Of a stretch of DNA of 64,000 nucleotides, positions 48,199 through 62,290 are shown piece after piece. Numbering within the stretch: position 1 is the first letter of the stretch; every line of letters starts with the position of its first letter. The stretch spans positions 1 through 64,000 of the forward strand of contig CAUYLG010071372.1 in NCBI GenBank assembly GCA_963573385.1. Direction: 5' to 3'. The notes under the pieces were generated by a model, which did no database searches, was not told where the DNA came from, and saw only the letters and a program-made list of their open reading frames with translations. A program made the position numbers and the translations under genes. Source of the DNA: Cacajao melanocephalus (Eukaryota > Chordata > Mammalia > Primates > Pitheciidae).

Positions 48199-48984
48199 AG
48201 AGGATTTACCACTATCTAGCCAGCACTGCAAGAACTGCTAAAAGGAGCTCTAATTCTTGAAAAAATCGTCAAAATACACGAAAATAAAACCTCCTTAAAG
48301 CATATATCTCACAGGATCTAAAATAAAAGACATGATTAAAATTTAAAAAAAATACTTGCACATGCATATTTATAGCAGCACAATTCACAATTGCAAAAAT
48401 ATGGAACCAGCCCAAATGCCAATCAATCAATGAGTGGATAAAGAAGATATATATATATGCCATCAAATGCTAGTCAGCCATAAAAAGGAACAATGTAAAG
48501 GCTTTCACAACAACCTGGATGGAATTGGAGACTATTATTCTAAATGAAATAACTCAGAAATTGGAAAACAAAACATTATATGTTCTCTCTTATATGTGGG
48601 AGCTAAGATATGAGGATGCAAAGGCCTAAGAATAATGCAGTAGACTTTGGGGACTAGGGACAAAGGGTGGGAGGTGGGTGAGGGATAAGGCAAAACATTG
48701 GGTAGAGTGTATACTGCCCAGGTGATTGGTACACCAAAACCTCAGAAATCACCACTAAAGAATTTGTTAATGTAACCAAACACCACCTGTTTCCCAAAAA
48801 CCTATTGAAATAAACAATGAAAAGAAAAAAATAGAAAAAAATAAAACTGTGATATACAAATAAAAATTTAAAATAATGAGTGCACACACAAAAATAGGCA
48901 GAGCAATAGAGCAGCATAAATCATTGAGACATATGTAACTTTATTGACTATACCTATTGGAATTTAGATTATGTTTAAAGTGGC

Positions 48985-49130
48985 ATTACAAATCAGTGAG
49001 GGAAAGGAATTTCTTAAGAAGTGGTATTGGTAGAAGTGATTAATCATTTAAGAAGAAAATAAAATGAATTATTACTTCACTACTTATACTAGCATACAAC
49101 TAATAAAATGCTAGAAAACAATGTGTGGTT
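48985..49130 (+). mobile_element. Possible old L1M ORF2 fragment, sense
   Basis: AAATCAGTGAGGGAAAGGAAT, TTAAGAAGTGGTATTGGTAG and a later CTAGAAAACAATGTGTGG resemble a diverged late ORF2 segment. Confidence 0.4.
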
Positions 49131-49319
49131 TAAAAAAAAAATACCGATGAACTTTCTAAACACAACACAGAACACCAAGAATGCATAGAGAAAAGGATAA
49201 CTACATGTAGGTACATAATTCAGCATAAAACTCTTCATAAAAAGAAAAACTATAGATTTTGTCATCTAGTGTAATCCCACTTTACTTGTCATCCATAAAA
49301 ACCAGCAGCATTATTTCTG

Positions 49320-49565
49320 TATCTTCATTTAAGTCATTGATAATATCACTAACCATGACCAGACATAAGGTTAATGTCCTACATCATGCCACTAAAAACC
49401 TTGTCCCATGGTGCCATTGTATTTTTAATCAGTTATGTTCCACTAACTTTCCAGTTATTTTCCAGCTAGTAGCCAATTGTATAAGCTCTCAGATTGGATA
49501 TCTTCATCTTATCTACAAAATTATGACAGCCCTATTTAATGACTTGATAAAGCACAGATAAGTTT
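49320..49565 (-). mobile_element. CR1/L3-like LINE ORF2 fragment, antisense
   Basis: In reverse complement the segment around 49500-49560 reads in a broken frame like the CR1/L3 reverse-transcriptase phrase ILVDKMEKYGL (here a VDKMK core). The plus strand shows the matching phrases CATGGTGCCATTGTATTTTTAATCAG and ATCTTCATCTTATCTACAAAA. If right, this is one of the oldest pieces in the window. Confidence 0.55.
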
Positions 49566-49769
49566 TCTCCACTTCTTTCAAATGCTCACCTAGAAACTAG
49601 ATTAAACTTAGAAAATAAATCAGTTTTATTTACTTTGTTCTTAGTCATCACATAATGCCTCCTTTCCTGTGTGTCCGGAAATCTTAAAGCAAACAAACAA
49701 TAGGAAATTTTGTCAGCTCTACCTTCAACTTCATTACTAATTTGCTCTTTTCTCACCATGTGCATCCCT

Positions 49770-50465
49770 ATTACCCTGGCCGGAACCATTTTTATCTCCT
49801 ACTTGGAGTACTACAGAAGCTACCTATCTCTATACTTTTATTTTGCTCTCTTAATACAGATATCAAAATTATCATTTCAAAAAGTTATATTAGTCCATTT
49901 CTTTGCTCAAAGTCCTCTAATGCCATAGAATAAAATTCCAAGCCCTAACTATGACCTACAAGTTCCCATACAGTCTGGCCCGACTCCCTAATCTGACATT
50001 ATCTCCTACTGTAGCCCTCACTCACTCCACTCTAGCCACCATGGCTTTCTTCATGTTCTCCATACATACCAAGTTCATTCCCACCTTAGGGCCTTTGTAC
50101 ACAGTCTTCCTTCATGGATAACTCTTCTCCAAGATTTTCACATGATTGATAACGTCTCATCATTCAGTTCTGCTCAAATGTCATTCATTGCCTCATAGAT
50201 CTTCCCAGATTATCCTAATAGCTCCTCCTCCAAGTAGTACACGATATTGTCTTACTCTGATTTATTACTATCATAGGGTTTAACATCCTCTGAGTTTATA
50301 TTTTTAAGTAATGTACTTGTTTCTCATGAGTCTTCCTGCTACGTGATAATCATGAGAACACGGTCCATGTCCATTTTATAGCACCATATCCCTAATGCCT
50401 ATAATGCTGCCTAGAATATAAGAAATGTTCAAGAAATATTTGTTAAAAGAATGAGTGAATAAAAT
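49770..50465 (+). mobile_element. L2 3' end, long and well preserved, sense
   Basis: AAAGTCCTCTAATGCCATAG, ACAGTCTGGCCCGACTCCC, CACTCTAGCCACCATGGC, TAGGGCCTTTGTACACAG, CTGCTCAAATGTCATTCATTG and the terminus AATGTTCAAGAAATATTTGT appear in correct order over nearly 700 bases. Confidence 0.88.
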
Positions 50466-51369
50466 AAGCCAATGACTGAAGTAAGTGACAGCAGGAATAA
50501 AAAAGTTTATAAATTAAAAAATGTTTAAACTATAGTGATATTAATTCCATTGCATCTTCTTTCTTATACGCTAAAACTACATTTTTGCTTTGTTCCATGA
50601 CTCTGGGGTACCTCTTTTAATAAACACAAACATTTCTCAGATCCCAAAGAATGTACCCTATTGTGCTTTCATATCATAATCTTCTCTCCGTTCTGTACCT
50701 TTACATACTTGTCTAGAAACTTTTGAGTAGCAAGGTAAGTAAATGGCTATAGTTACCAGCCTTGGGACACTCAGTTAGCTCATTATGCAAATGAAGTATG
50801 CTAATATTCAGAACATGCCACATCACTTCCTATCTTAAAGCCATATACCATCATATGATGAAATAGTTCTCAAATGATATTAGTAACCAGGAAAAAAATC
50901 CATGAAAAATATATAGAGAAAAGATGTTTAAATAGCATATTACTAACTCATCTGATCCAAATAGCTCTTATCAGAACCACTAAATATTGTAAGACGTTGC
51001 CTGAATACATATATCATTTTAATCTCACAATAATGTGGCAACTGTGGTACAACATTTATACCTTCCTTTTCATGTCCTTTAATATTAATTGTTATGAGCA
51101 CAGGTGCAGCAGTGTGGCAAAGCTTAATTGCAATATTAATATTTTAATAAAAAATATAATTATCAGCCAATTTGCATTAGGTAAAAATAAAAATTAAGCT
51201 TTTCCTTCAAATTAATAAAATTGTCTCCAATCTTTACACTATTCTGGCTTATTAACACATGTCTTATTTCTTTTGGGGAATGCTTACAATCATGCAAATA
51301 AAGTAGTTTTAGTCAGATCTGGTCTTTTGAGCGGTCTCAGGGTGCATTGAAAGGGAAAAAAAAATTAAC
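50466..51369. other. Unassigned AT-rich sequence
   Basis: A 107-residue frame at 50874-51197 has no recognisable family and is typical of chance frames in AT-rich DNA. No repeat recognised. Confidence 0.5.
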
Positions 51370-51550
51370 CAAGAGTCAGAATACTTGGTTTCAATGTTTA
51401 GACCTGCCACTGCCTTAATATGCAACATTTTACAGATTGCTGTAACTCTTGGATTCTGTTTACTTGTCTCTAAAACGGAGTTACTAATATCTACCTTCTT
51501 TCTATCATAAGGTGTCTATTTAAATAAAAAGTAAGAGTAATAAATATATT
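51370..51550 (+). mobile_element. MIR SINE, sense
   Basis: GAGTCAGAATACTTGGTTTCAA, TTTAGACCTGCCACTGCCTTA and TCTAAAACGGAGTTACTAATA follow the MIR order. Confidence 0.7.
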
Positions 51551-52099
51551 TTATTAACTTTGCTTCACCAGCAAATGTGTATGACTGAAATTTTCTTTGA
51601 AGGAACAATTTACAATTACATAATGACATATAATACTTCCTTGATACCATTAACTGTCTTCTACTGTTTAAGAAATAAAAACTTAATATGCATGAAGGAC
51701 ATTATGAACCACAGTCAATTATCAGCTGTATATCTTCATAATATTTAATCATGTCACTATTTATTGATATGCTATTCATTCATCAAATATTCATTGTACA
51801 ACATTCAGTTAGTCATAGCAGACTGAGCTCTTGTGTTTGTTTCTACTCCTTGAAATTTCACTAAAATTATGGTACACACAAATGGAAATGGTACAAATTC
51901 ACAAAGACAAAGAACATGGTAAAGGAGACAACCGATAAAGATGTCACTACATTTTTTAAAGATTGATAGCAAAGTGGTTAGTGATTTAGTAAAGACCAGT
52001 GAGCTGAAATTGAAATGTCTGCAGACAAGAAAGAGCAGCAGCAAGAAGTGAGTCAATTTGACTGCAGAACCCTGAGAAGCTCAGATTTAGTGGCAGCAG
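51551..52099. other. Unassigned sequence
   Basis: No recognised repeat or coding signature. Confidence 0.45.
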
Positions 52100-52869
52100 C
52101 TACGGCAGAAGTGATATAAGGAACAGAGCTGAAAGTAGGAGAATTGTATGAAATTTTGTATACAACAGAGTCAAAGTCCTCACACATCCTGTTCTACTCT
52201 TCAACTCACACACCCTTCCCTTGGACAGGATCACTACAGATATTGACTTGGGGGTATCCTATAAATAAAGAGCAAAGTTCACGTATGATCATCCTAGAAT
52301 AAAATACACCATTCAGCAAAACTTGGCCATGCCCACAGAGCTCCCAATCCACGTTTTAATAATTATTTTAAGTATAAAATTAAAGTATCTCACATAAAAG
52401 AGACAAAGAAAAGGACTTCAAAACATTTCAAAAGTAAACAAAGCAAGCTATTAATATTATTCTCAGAGAAATAGGAGAAGATATTTTATAAATCATTCAA
52501 GAAACTAGAACTCTTAAGAATGTATTTCCATGTATGTCAATTTGTGTTTGTGTATGTGTGTGTATATATAAATTGAAAATTTCTTCAAAATATAAGATAA
52601 TAAAATTCAATGTTTTTGCCAAAAAGTAGGATAAAAATATAAGCCTGGGTAAAAAGAGAGAAAAGATAAGAAAATTAAAGAATCAATTTGTGAGCCACAA
52701 TATCTTCCTAATAAGACTAGAGAGGTGAAAAAAAAAAAACAACAGAGAGTGGAAATTGTCAAATATATAATTGAGAGTATTTCCTAGAACCGAAGGGCTT
52801 GCATTTTCAGATTGAAAGCGGCAAATGCAAAAGGCTTACAGATAGGCACATTGAGGAATTTTAGATTAC

Positions 52870-53540
52870 TACTTCTATTAGTTTCCTATTTTAATTGTAA
52901 CAAAGTTTCACAAATTCATGGCTTAAAACAACAAAAACTATTCTCTGGCATGAAGAAATTGAAATCAGTTACACTAGGCTAAGTTCAAGTTATTGGCAGG
53001 ACTTGTTCCTTCTGGAGTCTCTCAGAGAAAATTTGTTTCCACAGCTTTTCCAGCTTCTGGATGCTGTTTGCACTCCTTTGCTCATGACCCTTTTCTTCCT
53101 TAACTCTGACTTCTTGCTTCTATAGTCACATCTCCTATTTCCGCAGTAAAATCTCTTTGACTCAGGGTGGCAGTTCACAACTGGAATCCCAGCACTTTGG
53201 GAGGCCAAGGTGGGCAAATCACTTGGGGCCAGGAGTTCAAGATCATCAAGACAAGCCTGGACAAAATAATAAGACCTCCATCTCTACAAAAAAGAATTTT
53301 TTTTTAATTAAGCTAAATTAAACAAAAAAATCCTTCTAATTCTCTCTTATAAGGATTCTTGTTACTATATTTGACCCTCCTAGATAATCTAGAATAATCT
53401 TCCAATCTCAATATTCTTAATTAAATCACATTTGCTGGTCCCTTTTACCATGTATTTAATCTGATAACAGTTACATGGTCCAGGAATTAGGATGTAGGCA
53501 TCTTTTAGAGAGCTTTATTCAGCCTACCACATAGCCATAA
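52870..53540 (-). mobile_element. MLT1-type LTR, antisense, split by an Alu monomer
   Basis: TTAGTTTCCTATTTTAATTG, CATGGCTTAAAACAACAAAAAC, CTTCTGGAGTCTCTCAGAG and, after the monomer, CTCTTATAAGGATTCTTG and AGCCTACCACA at the right end match a reversed MLT1C/D-like LTR. Confidence 0.85.
53160..53331 (+). mobile_element. Alu monomer (FLAM-like), sense
   Basis: AATCCCAGCACTTTGGGAGGCC, GGGGCCAGGAGTTCAAGATC and CCATCTCTACAAAAAA form one Alu arm with an A/T-rich tail, inside the MLT1. Confidence 0.88.
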
Positions 53541-54344
53541 TGAAAAATATTTTTTAAAGTGTTCTAAGGATGGGCTAGATGGTCAGCAAATGTAATAAGA
53601 ATCAGAAATCTGAATATCAGAACTCGCACCTGCTCTACTGAAAGCTAGAAGTGGGGAGAAAGACTCTGAAGTAGAATTTCATGCTCAGCCAACCTATAAA
53701 TTAAGAGATTTTCAGAGCTATAATAAATTAAGAGATTTTTAGTGCTGCAAAATCTCTAGAAATTCACCTTCCCCACTTCCACTGAGCATATGGCTTAACC
53801 CTAACAAGATAATAAACTAGGCAATAGGAATACATAAGATCTAGGAAAGAGGCCATCCAACCTAAGAGTGAGATGAGAGAAGTCCCAGGTGGTGGTGAAG
53901 GGAAGTATTAGAATGACAGTTTTGTTGCAGGTTTAGAGAGCAACTAATACAGATTGAAGCCCAAGAGATGGTGAGACTCAGGTATAAGGAAGGATTTCTA
54001 AAAAGTAGAAAAGAGGAACTGATAGAGTGGCAAACATTAGTCAATAATTTGAATACAATTTTGAGCAGAATGTTACAGAAATGTTTGTGATTTTGGAAAA
54101 TTAGTTAAAGGTACACAGAAAACTAAGCTAGTAAAAAAGAATCAGGCGTATTCTATACCAGACAACACAAAATGCTACACGAAAAGGAATAAAATGATTG
54201 TGCACTTCATAGTTCAGCAACGAGTAATATTTACATTGTAAAAATGTAATAACTGCTACTTTAATCAAAAATTTTGACATAAGTATTTCGGGAAGATAAA
54301 GGAGTGGAAGTTGTAACAAAGAATTGTACAGATTGTGCCAATAA

Positions 54345-55388
<1,044 letters not shown>

Positions 55389-55399
55389 TAAAAAATAAT

Positions 55400-55539
55400 T
55401 TATATTCCTACCAACAGTGTACAAAAGTTCCCTTTTGTCCACATTCTTACCAGTAGTATCAAAACATCTCATGTATTTCATAAATATATATACCTACTAT
55501 GTACCTACCAAAATTAAAAATATTAAAAATTCAAAAAAA
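55400..55539 (+). mobile_element. 140-bp L1 insertion with 5' inversion and 11-bp target duplication
   Basis: Bases 55400-55456 are L1 ORF2 sequence in antisense (reverse complement includes GAATGTGGACAAAAGGGAAC). Bases 55457-55539 are L1 3' UTR in sense (TATCAAAACATCTCATG, ATATACCTACTATGTACC) with an A-rich tail. The exact duplication TAAAAAATAAT lies at 55389-55399 and 55540-55550. This is the layout made by twin priming. Confidence 0.88.
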
Positions 55540-55550
55540 TAAAAAATAAT

Positions 55551-56279
55551 GATTGCTAATTCCATAAATATCAGCACACGCTTATTCTTTAGAAAAACTA
55601 GAGGTAAATACCAGAAGAAAGAGTCAAAAGTCTCTGAGGTATGTGGCTAAGATTGGAGAGAGCTGTGACAAAGGTCAGCTATATGTTGTTATGTCTGTTG
55701 GTACTACTTTGTTATCTTAACAACATGCATGGATTCCTTTAGGAAATATAAGGCACTGTCACAAAAAAACATTAATGGAGTACTTACTTTGAGTCAGATA
55801 TCATGCTAGGGTTTGGGACATTGTCACTATAGCAGTTCCCCGCCCACATGTGTCTCTGCATTCTATTCAGTGGCCTTGTCCTTGCTGATGTGTAAGTCCC
55901 TGGCTCTAAAGATTATAGTTTTATAAGACAGAATCTGAAAAAAATTTTATGACCTAATATTCCATAGGCACTCTTTACCCCCAAAACAGTACACAGTTTA
56001 CATTATAGTAATCCAGAACATTATACAAAACTTATTAAATCCAAAAATAACCTACCAGTTGTGCTGAAGGCACAGCTTAGCTCTATTCTCTCTGCAGAAA
56101 GACATTTGCAATAGGTTTTGAGAATCAATAGGCTTAACTTATTTCACATTTACATTTTATTGTACATTAATAGTTTGGATCACTACACTAATTCTGAAAG
56201 TAACTTTGCGTCCTTTAGTTGCACTGCTCTGCAATTCTAACTGGTAGGTTCCTGTTATTAATAATAACAACAGCTACTA
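55551..56279. other. Unassigned; weak MIR-like patch near 55755
   Basis: GTACTTACTTTGAGTCAGATATC hints at an old MIR/L2-type piece. Otherwise nothing recognised. Confidence 0.5.
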
Positions 56280-56510
56280 ATTATTAAGCATTTACTCCAT
56301 TCCAGACAGCATGGTAAGAGATAAACGTGTGTTAATTCCATTGATTTTCACACAGTTCACTGAAGTAATAACTATTATATTTCTATTCTAAAGACACATC
56401 TGAGGTTCAGAAAAATTAAACAATTTGCAGAGTCACAAAGTTAGTGAACGAGTCAGGATTTGTACCTAGATTATATGGCTGAGAAGCAAACACTAAACTA
56501 TACTTACTGC
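56280..56510 (-). mobile_element. MIR SINE, antisense
   Basis: TTAAGCATTTACTCCATTCCAG, 'CATCTGAGGTTCAGAAAAATTAAAC' and 'GAGTCAGGATTTGTACCTAG' are antisense MIR in order. Confidence 0.75.
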
Positions 56511-56534
56511 CTTTCAAATCATTTCAGCAGCTCT

Positions 56535-56816
<282 letters not shown>

Positions 56817-56850
56817 TCATATATATACATTTATATACATATTTATGTAA

Positions 56851-57701
56851 ATAATTTTTGTGTACACATATAAAAATACCTCTTCACTGACTAAAGCTTC
56901 AAATAGGAACTCTCCATGGCCCAACTTCTTAAACACTTATCTTTCCAATGATCCCACTTTGACCTAGTTTCCCCCTAAAAGCCATGCTAATATCTACTTG
57001 CACATAGTTTCTAAAAACTATTATTGAGAAACAACTTTTTTTGTTATCAGGTAGACCCTTCCTGCAAAATTACCAATCGTATGATAACATAATGGCTATG
57101 TCACTCCACTGTGAAAACTTCATATTTTCAAACATACGTAGAAGCAGTTAGCAAAAGGTCATATCTCATATGGTACTTTTCTGGACATATATATTTAATA
57201 GTAACTAAATTGCAAATGTGTAGATCATATTGTATCTGATCTCTTCACAATTCAGGAGAAATTGAAGCACACAGTATGTGCTCAATGAGCATTCCTTTAA
57301 TTCAACTGGTAAAAGGTTAAATTGACTTAAAGCAGTTGATTTGCATTTAATAACTAAGGTTATTAGGTAAAAAATAATGGACAGAGTATCTTCTGTGTTT
57401 TGTTCATTTTGTTCAAGACATCACAGACACACACACATTTAGGTAAAAGGAAAATAATCTGGTGAAATCTTTCTTAACATAGTAATATGTCTTAAATTAT
57501 TACATACAATATATAGTAATATTTAGATATATCAAGAGCTCATTTCTAAAGCCAGATTTTAAATATCTATAATTTACTAGCATTCTAAAAATGAACACAC
57601 ACACATGACAATTGATAGTGTTTATACAGATCACATTCATACCCTGAGATGAAATTATGTCCTTAACATTCTGACACCCTGCCTCTGCTTGAGTAATGAA
57701 A
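56851..57701. other. Unassigned AT-rich sequence
   Basis: Short CA tracts at 57427-57440 and 57597-57606. No gene or repeat family recognised. Confidence 0.5.
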
Positions 57702-59995
57702 TGTATTAGTCTATTCTCATGCTGTGAATAAACACATATCTGGAACTGGGTAAAGAAAAGAGGTTTAATTCACTCACAGTTCCACAGGACTGGGGAGGCC
57801 TCACAATCCTTGTGGAAGGCAAGAAGGAGAAAGTCACATCTTACATGGAGGCAGACAAAAGAGCATGTGCAGGGGAACTCCCCTTTATAAAACCATCAAA
57901 CCTTGTGAGACTTATTCACTATCATGAGAACAGCCTAAAAAACCCTGCCCCCAAGATTCAATATCTCCTACTGGGTCCCTCCCACAACACATGGGGATTA
58001 TTACAATTAGAGGTGATGTTTTGGTTGGGATACAGAGCCAAATCATATCATTCTACCCTGGCCTCTCCCAAATCTCATGTCCTCACATTTCAAAACCAAT
58101 CATGCCTTCCCAACAGTCCCCCAAAGTCTTAAGTCAATTGAGCATTAATCCGAATGTTCACAAAGTGTCATCTGAGACAAGGCAAGTCCCTTCCACCTAT
58201 GAGCCTGTAAAATCAAAGGCAAGTTAGTTACTTCCTAGATATAATAGGGGTAAAGGTATTGGGTAAATAGAGCCATTCCAAATAAGAGAAATTGGCCAAA
58301 ACAAAGGGGCTACGGGCCCCATGCAAGTTTGAAATCCGGGGGGGGCAGTCAAATCTTAAAGCTCCAAAATGATCTCCTTTGACTCCATGTCTCACATCCA
58401 GGTCAAATGGTTACAAAATGTGGGTTCCCATGGTCTTGGGAAGATCTGTCCCTGTGGCTTTGCAGGGTACAGCCCCCGCTTCCGGCTGCTTTCAAGGCTA
58501 GTATTGAGTGTCTGCAGCTTTTCCAGGTGCAAAGTGCACGCTGTAAGTAGATCTACAACTCTGGGGTCTGCAGGATGGTGACCCTCTTTCACAGCTCCAC
58601 TAGGCAGTGCCCTAGTGAGGGCTCTGTGTGGGGGCTGGCATCCCACATTTCCCTTCCACATTGCCCTAACAGAGATTCTCTATGAGCGCACTGCCCCTGC
58701 AGCAAAATTCTGCCTGAATATCCAGGCATTTCCATACATTCTCTGAAATCTCTGTAGAGGTTTTCAAACTTCAGTTACTGACTTCTGTTCACCCACAGGC
58801 CTAACACCACATGTCAGCTCCCAAGGATTAGGGCTTTCACTCTCTGAAGCAACAGCCTAAGCTGTACATTGACCCCTTTTAGCCGCAGCTGGAGCTGAAA
58901 GAGCTGGGATGCAGGGCACCATGTTTGAAGGATGCAAAGAGGGGGGACCTCCTGGGTCCAGCCCAGGAAACTATTTTTTTCCTCCTAGGCCTCCAGGCAT
59001 GTGATGGAAGGAGCTGCCTTGAAGACCTCTAACATGCCCTGGAGATATTTTTGTTGTTGTCTTGGTGATTAGCATTTGGCTCCTTGTTACTTATGCAAAT
59101 TTCTGCTGCCTGCTTTAATTTCTCTTCAGGAAATGGGTTTACTTTTCTACTGCATCATCAGACTCCAAATTTTTCATACTTTTATACTCTGTCACCTCTT
59201 GAATGCTTTGTCACTCAGAAATTTATTCTGCCAGATACCCCAAAATCACCTCTCTCAGTTCAAATTTTCACAGATCTCTAGGGCAGGGGCAAAATGCCAC
59301 CAGTCTCTTTGCATAGCAAGAGTGACCTTTACTCCCGTTCCCAATAATTTCCTTATCCCCATCTGAGAGCACCTCAGCCTGGATTTTATTGTTCCATATC
59401 ACTATCAGCATTTTGGTCAAAGCCATTCAGCAAGTCTCTAGGAAGTTTTAGACTTTCTCACATCTTCCTGTCTTCTGAGCCCTCCAAGTCTCTAAGAGTT
59501 CCAAACTTTCCCACATTTTCCTATATTCCTCCGAGCCTGCCAAACTGTTCTAATCTCTGCCTGTTACCCAGCTCCAAAGTTGCTTCCACATTTTCAGGTA
59601 TCCTTATAGCAGCACCCCACTCTACCAGTACCAACTTACTATATTCATCTGTTCTCATGCTGCTAATAAAGACATACACAAGTCTGGGTAATGTATAAAG
59701 GAAAGAGGTTTAATAGACTCACAGTTTCACATGGCTGAGAGCCCTCACAATCATGGGGGAAGGCAAATGAAGAGCAAAGTCACTTCTTACATGGCAGCAG
59801 GCAAGAGAGCTTGTGTAAGGAAGCTCTTTATAAAACCATCAGATCTTATGGGACTTATTCCCTATCACAAGAACAGCATGGGAAAAACCTGCCCCCAAGA
59901 CTCAATTTCCTCCTACCAGGTCCTTCCCACAACATGTGGGAATTATTACAATTAGAGATGAGATTTTGGTGGGGACACAGAGCCAAACCATATCA
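57702..59995 (-). mobile_element. Full-length THE1/MST element, antisense
   Basis: LTRs at 57702-58050 and 59640-59995 enclose an interior of about 1.6 kb, close to the normal length. The LTRs read TGTATTAGTCTATTCTCATGC and TATATTCATCTGTTCTCATGC at their left ends, and differ from each other at many positions, so the insertion is old. AGTAA follows the right end (59996-60000) and also occurs 5 bases before the left end (57692-57696); the directly adjacent flank is TGAAA, so the target duplication is uncertain. Minus-strand frames such as 58392-58661 are MaLR remnants. Confidence 0.92.
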
Positions 59996-60000
59996 AGTAA

Positions 60001-61559
60001 CATGATCAATTTTAGTGGCCTGATCCATGGTCACCTGGTTCTAACGCCTGGTTTTAAGCATTAGAAAATGATCACCATACTTTCTTGTAAGTGACCCTGA
60101 TCCAACTGCTTCTGCATAGAGTATGTCTTGAAAGTCACGTGCTCCTCCACTCTAACCCACTTCCTGCAAAGGACTAGCAGCATTGTCTTCACGGTGACTT
60201 TGCAGGAGATACTGTATATTACTGGAATTTATTTTGCTACTTGGTTGACATATTTGTTTTAGGAAATGCTTCAGACAATATGTTAAAGGTTCCAGACAGA
60301 AGGTTCAGTGGCTTTCCTTATTGGAAAATAAAGCATATGTGAGGTCAAAAAAGCACTTGAGATTTCTCTGCAACTATACTAATGAGAAATGACAACGGCT
60401 GAAGGAAACGATGGAAAATAAATAGCACTGGGGGACTGGTTCAACATCTGATTAAACAGAATACAGTATTTGTTTTCCTTTTGGCTATTTTTAGGCTAAA
60501 GATAAAAATATAGTAACTATGTAATTGTGAAAAGGTCATCTGGCTAATTTTATTTTAAGCATAAGAAAGTGGGAAGAGTACTTAACCTTCATTTGTTGAT
60601 TATCATATTGCTTTATAGCACTGCTGGAAGGAAAACCTTACCAGTCAGGGAGAATTTTGACAGAAAAAAAAGACAGAAAAAGCAGTGTCCCTAAAATGTC
60701 TTGGAATCCTTTGTCTTTCATATGTTTTATGTCCCAATGTATACCTTTATAGAAAAGGTCATGTCATAATAATTAGCAGTAGCATTTATTTAAAACATAT
60801 TAATGTCTTATAAGATTTATGCTACTTTTGATAAGTGCAGCAGTGAACATTTTAATTGCACTGTAAATACTATATGGAGCAATAGATTGCTCAAATAATC
60901 ATCTTTGCCTTTTAGCTAAAATTTGCACAAAGCTACAACATCTAAAACCTAAAACTGGCATCATAATTGCCACAGAGTTATTTAGTCACCATAAGTAGAG
61001 TCACCATGAAACTGGCAAACTATATACTTACTATTACTTGGGAAATTGTTTTGCTAAATAGTCTGTTTATAAGATTAGTTCCCTTTTCTCTCATATTTTA
61101 TATCAAAGTTTAATTGTCTGTGGCTTCACTGCAAATGTGAAGGATTCAAAACAACTAGTGTAAGAATTAAAAAATGGAAAACTAGAAAGTCTTTTAGAAC
61201 TTACAGAGGAACCTCTTTATGTTGTTTGTGTTGCAGGTGAGCTGTATGAGGATCTACATGGATTGCATACAATTCTTATCCAGTGGCACACTGTGTAGCA
61301 TATAGCTTATCGGAATTCATCTAAGCACAAATTGTTTCATATAACATGTCCGCTGTATCATCATGCCACTGTTTCTGAAAAGATAGTGCACCAGGGCTCC
61401 TTAGAAAATAGCTAATTTTAGGATTGGGCTAGGAAATATACAAGGTAACCCTGGAATATCTTGTAGGGTTTGACAGTAAGATCATGCTAAACAAAACAAT
61501 TCAAAACTAACAAAAAATACAATGAAGGGGGCATATCAAAGACACACTGGAGTCAATTT
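60001..61559. other. Unassigned, repeat-poor sequence
   Basis: More than 1.4 kb in which I recognise no repeat or gene. AT-rich with several TAATTA-like and TTGCAT-like words, as expected by chance in such DNA. Confidence 0.5.
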
Positions 61560-62290
61560 AAAGAGATCCTAATGGCCAAAACTGAAACAATTTGAACAAT
61601 AAAATAAAGTAGTATTGAATTATAATGCAAAATGGAAATTAAATATCCATGAGTTCATAATGATATAAATAACTATTTGAATAAACAAATGGATGAGAAA
61701 AGACAAATCTCCTTTGTAGAAGAATTTCAAACCATTTATGCAGACACTCTATCCTCAAGTGGAGGGAGAATGATTCACCACTCTTTAAGTATAAGCTGTG
61801 CAAGGTGACTTCCTTCCAAAGAGGAAAGTATGGAAAGAGGGAATACAAGAGTGAGTTTACAGTGGAGAAAACTGCCAAATACTTCCTCACTTAACTGGTG
61901 AAGATCAACACCAATAGTTACAAGTCATGCTGATAGTGTATCCTTGATATGATGTGATGAAAATGACACTTTACCTCTGTAGTCTTCCTCCAAATAACCC
62001 ATAACCCTAGTCTAACTCATGTAGAAAACATCAGAAAAATCCAAATTAAGGGAAATTCTAGAAAATACCTGACCTGTACTTTTCAAAATTGTTAAGGTCA
62101 TCTAAAACAAGGAATATTTGAGACAGTCACAGGCAAGAGGAGCCTGAGGATCCTAAGGAGACAAGATGACTAATGACAGTATAGTATCCCTGATGAGATT
62201 CTGAAACAGGAAAAGGGCATTCAGTAAAATCTAAGAAAACCTGATTAAGTTTTGGACTTAAGTTTAAAAAAAGATAACACTTGCAAATAC
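61560..62290 (+). mobile_element. Old L1M 3' UTR, sense
   Basis: TACAGTGGAGAAAACTGCC, CCTTGATATGATGTGATGAAAATG, 'CTCTGTAGTCTTCCTCC', 'GAAAACATCAGAAAAATCC' and 'AAGGAGACAAGATGACTAATG' appear in the order of a common L1M 3' UTR. The true 3' terminus is not seen. Confidence 0.65.

Larger units (their letters stand above)
52100..54340 (+). mobile_element. Old L1M (L1ME/HAL1-like) ORF1 region, sense, interrupted by MLT1
   Basis: TTTCCTAGAACCGAAGGGCTTG and 'TTTTCAGATTGAAAG' near 52800, then after the MLT1 'CATGCTCAGCCAACCTATAAATTAAGAG', 'GATGAGAGAAGTCCCAGGTGG' and 'AGAGAGCAACTAATACAGATTG', follow the ORF1 C-terminus and spacer of old L1 elements. The part before 52620 is assigned only weakly. Confidence 0.55.

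Noticed and set aside
50874..51197. 107-residue plus-strand frame as a small membrane-protein gene
   Set aside because: Low-complexity residue mix typical of AT-rich DNA, no motif, no context.
57692..60000. AGTAA as a certain target duplication of the right-hand THE1
   Set aside because: The left copy is separated from the LTR start by five bases (TGAAA). It may be coincidence, so I did not count it as proven.
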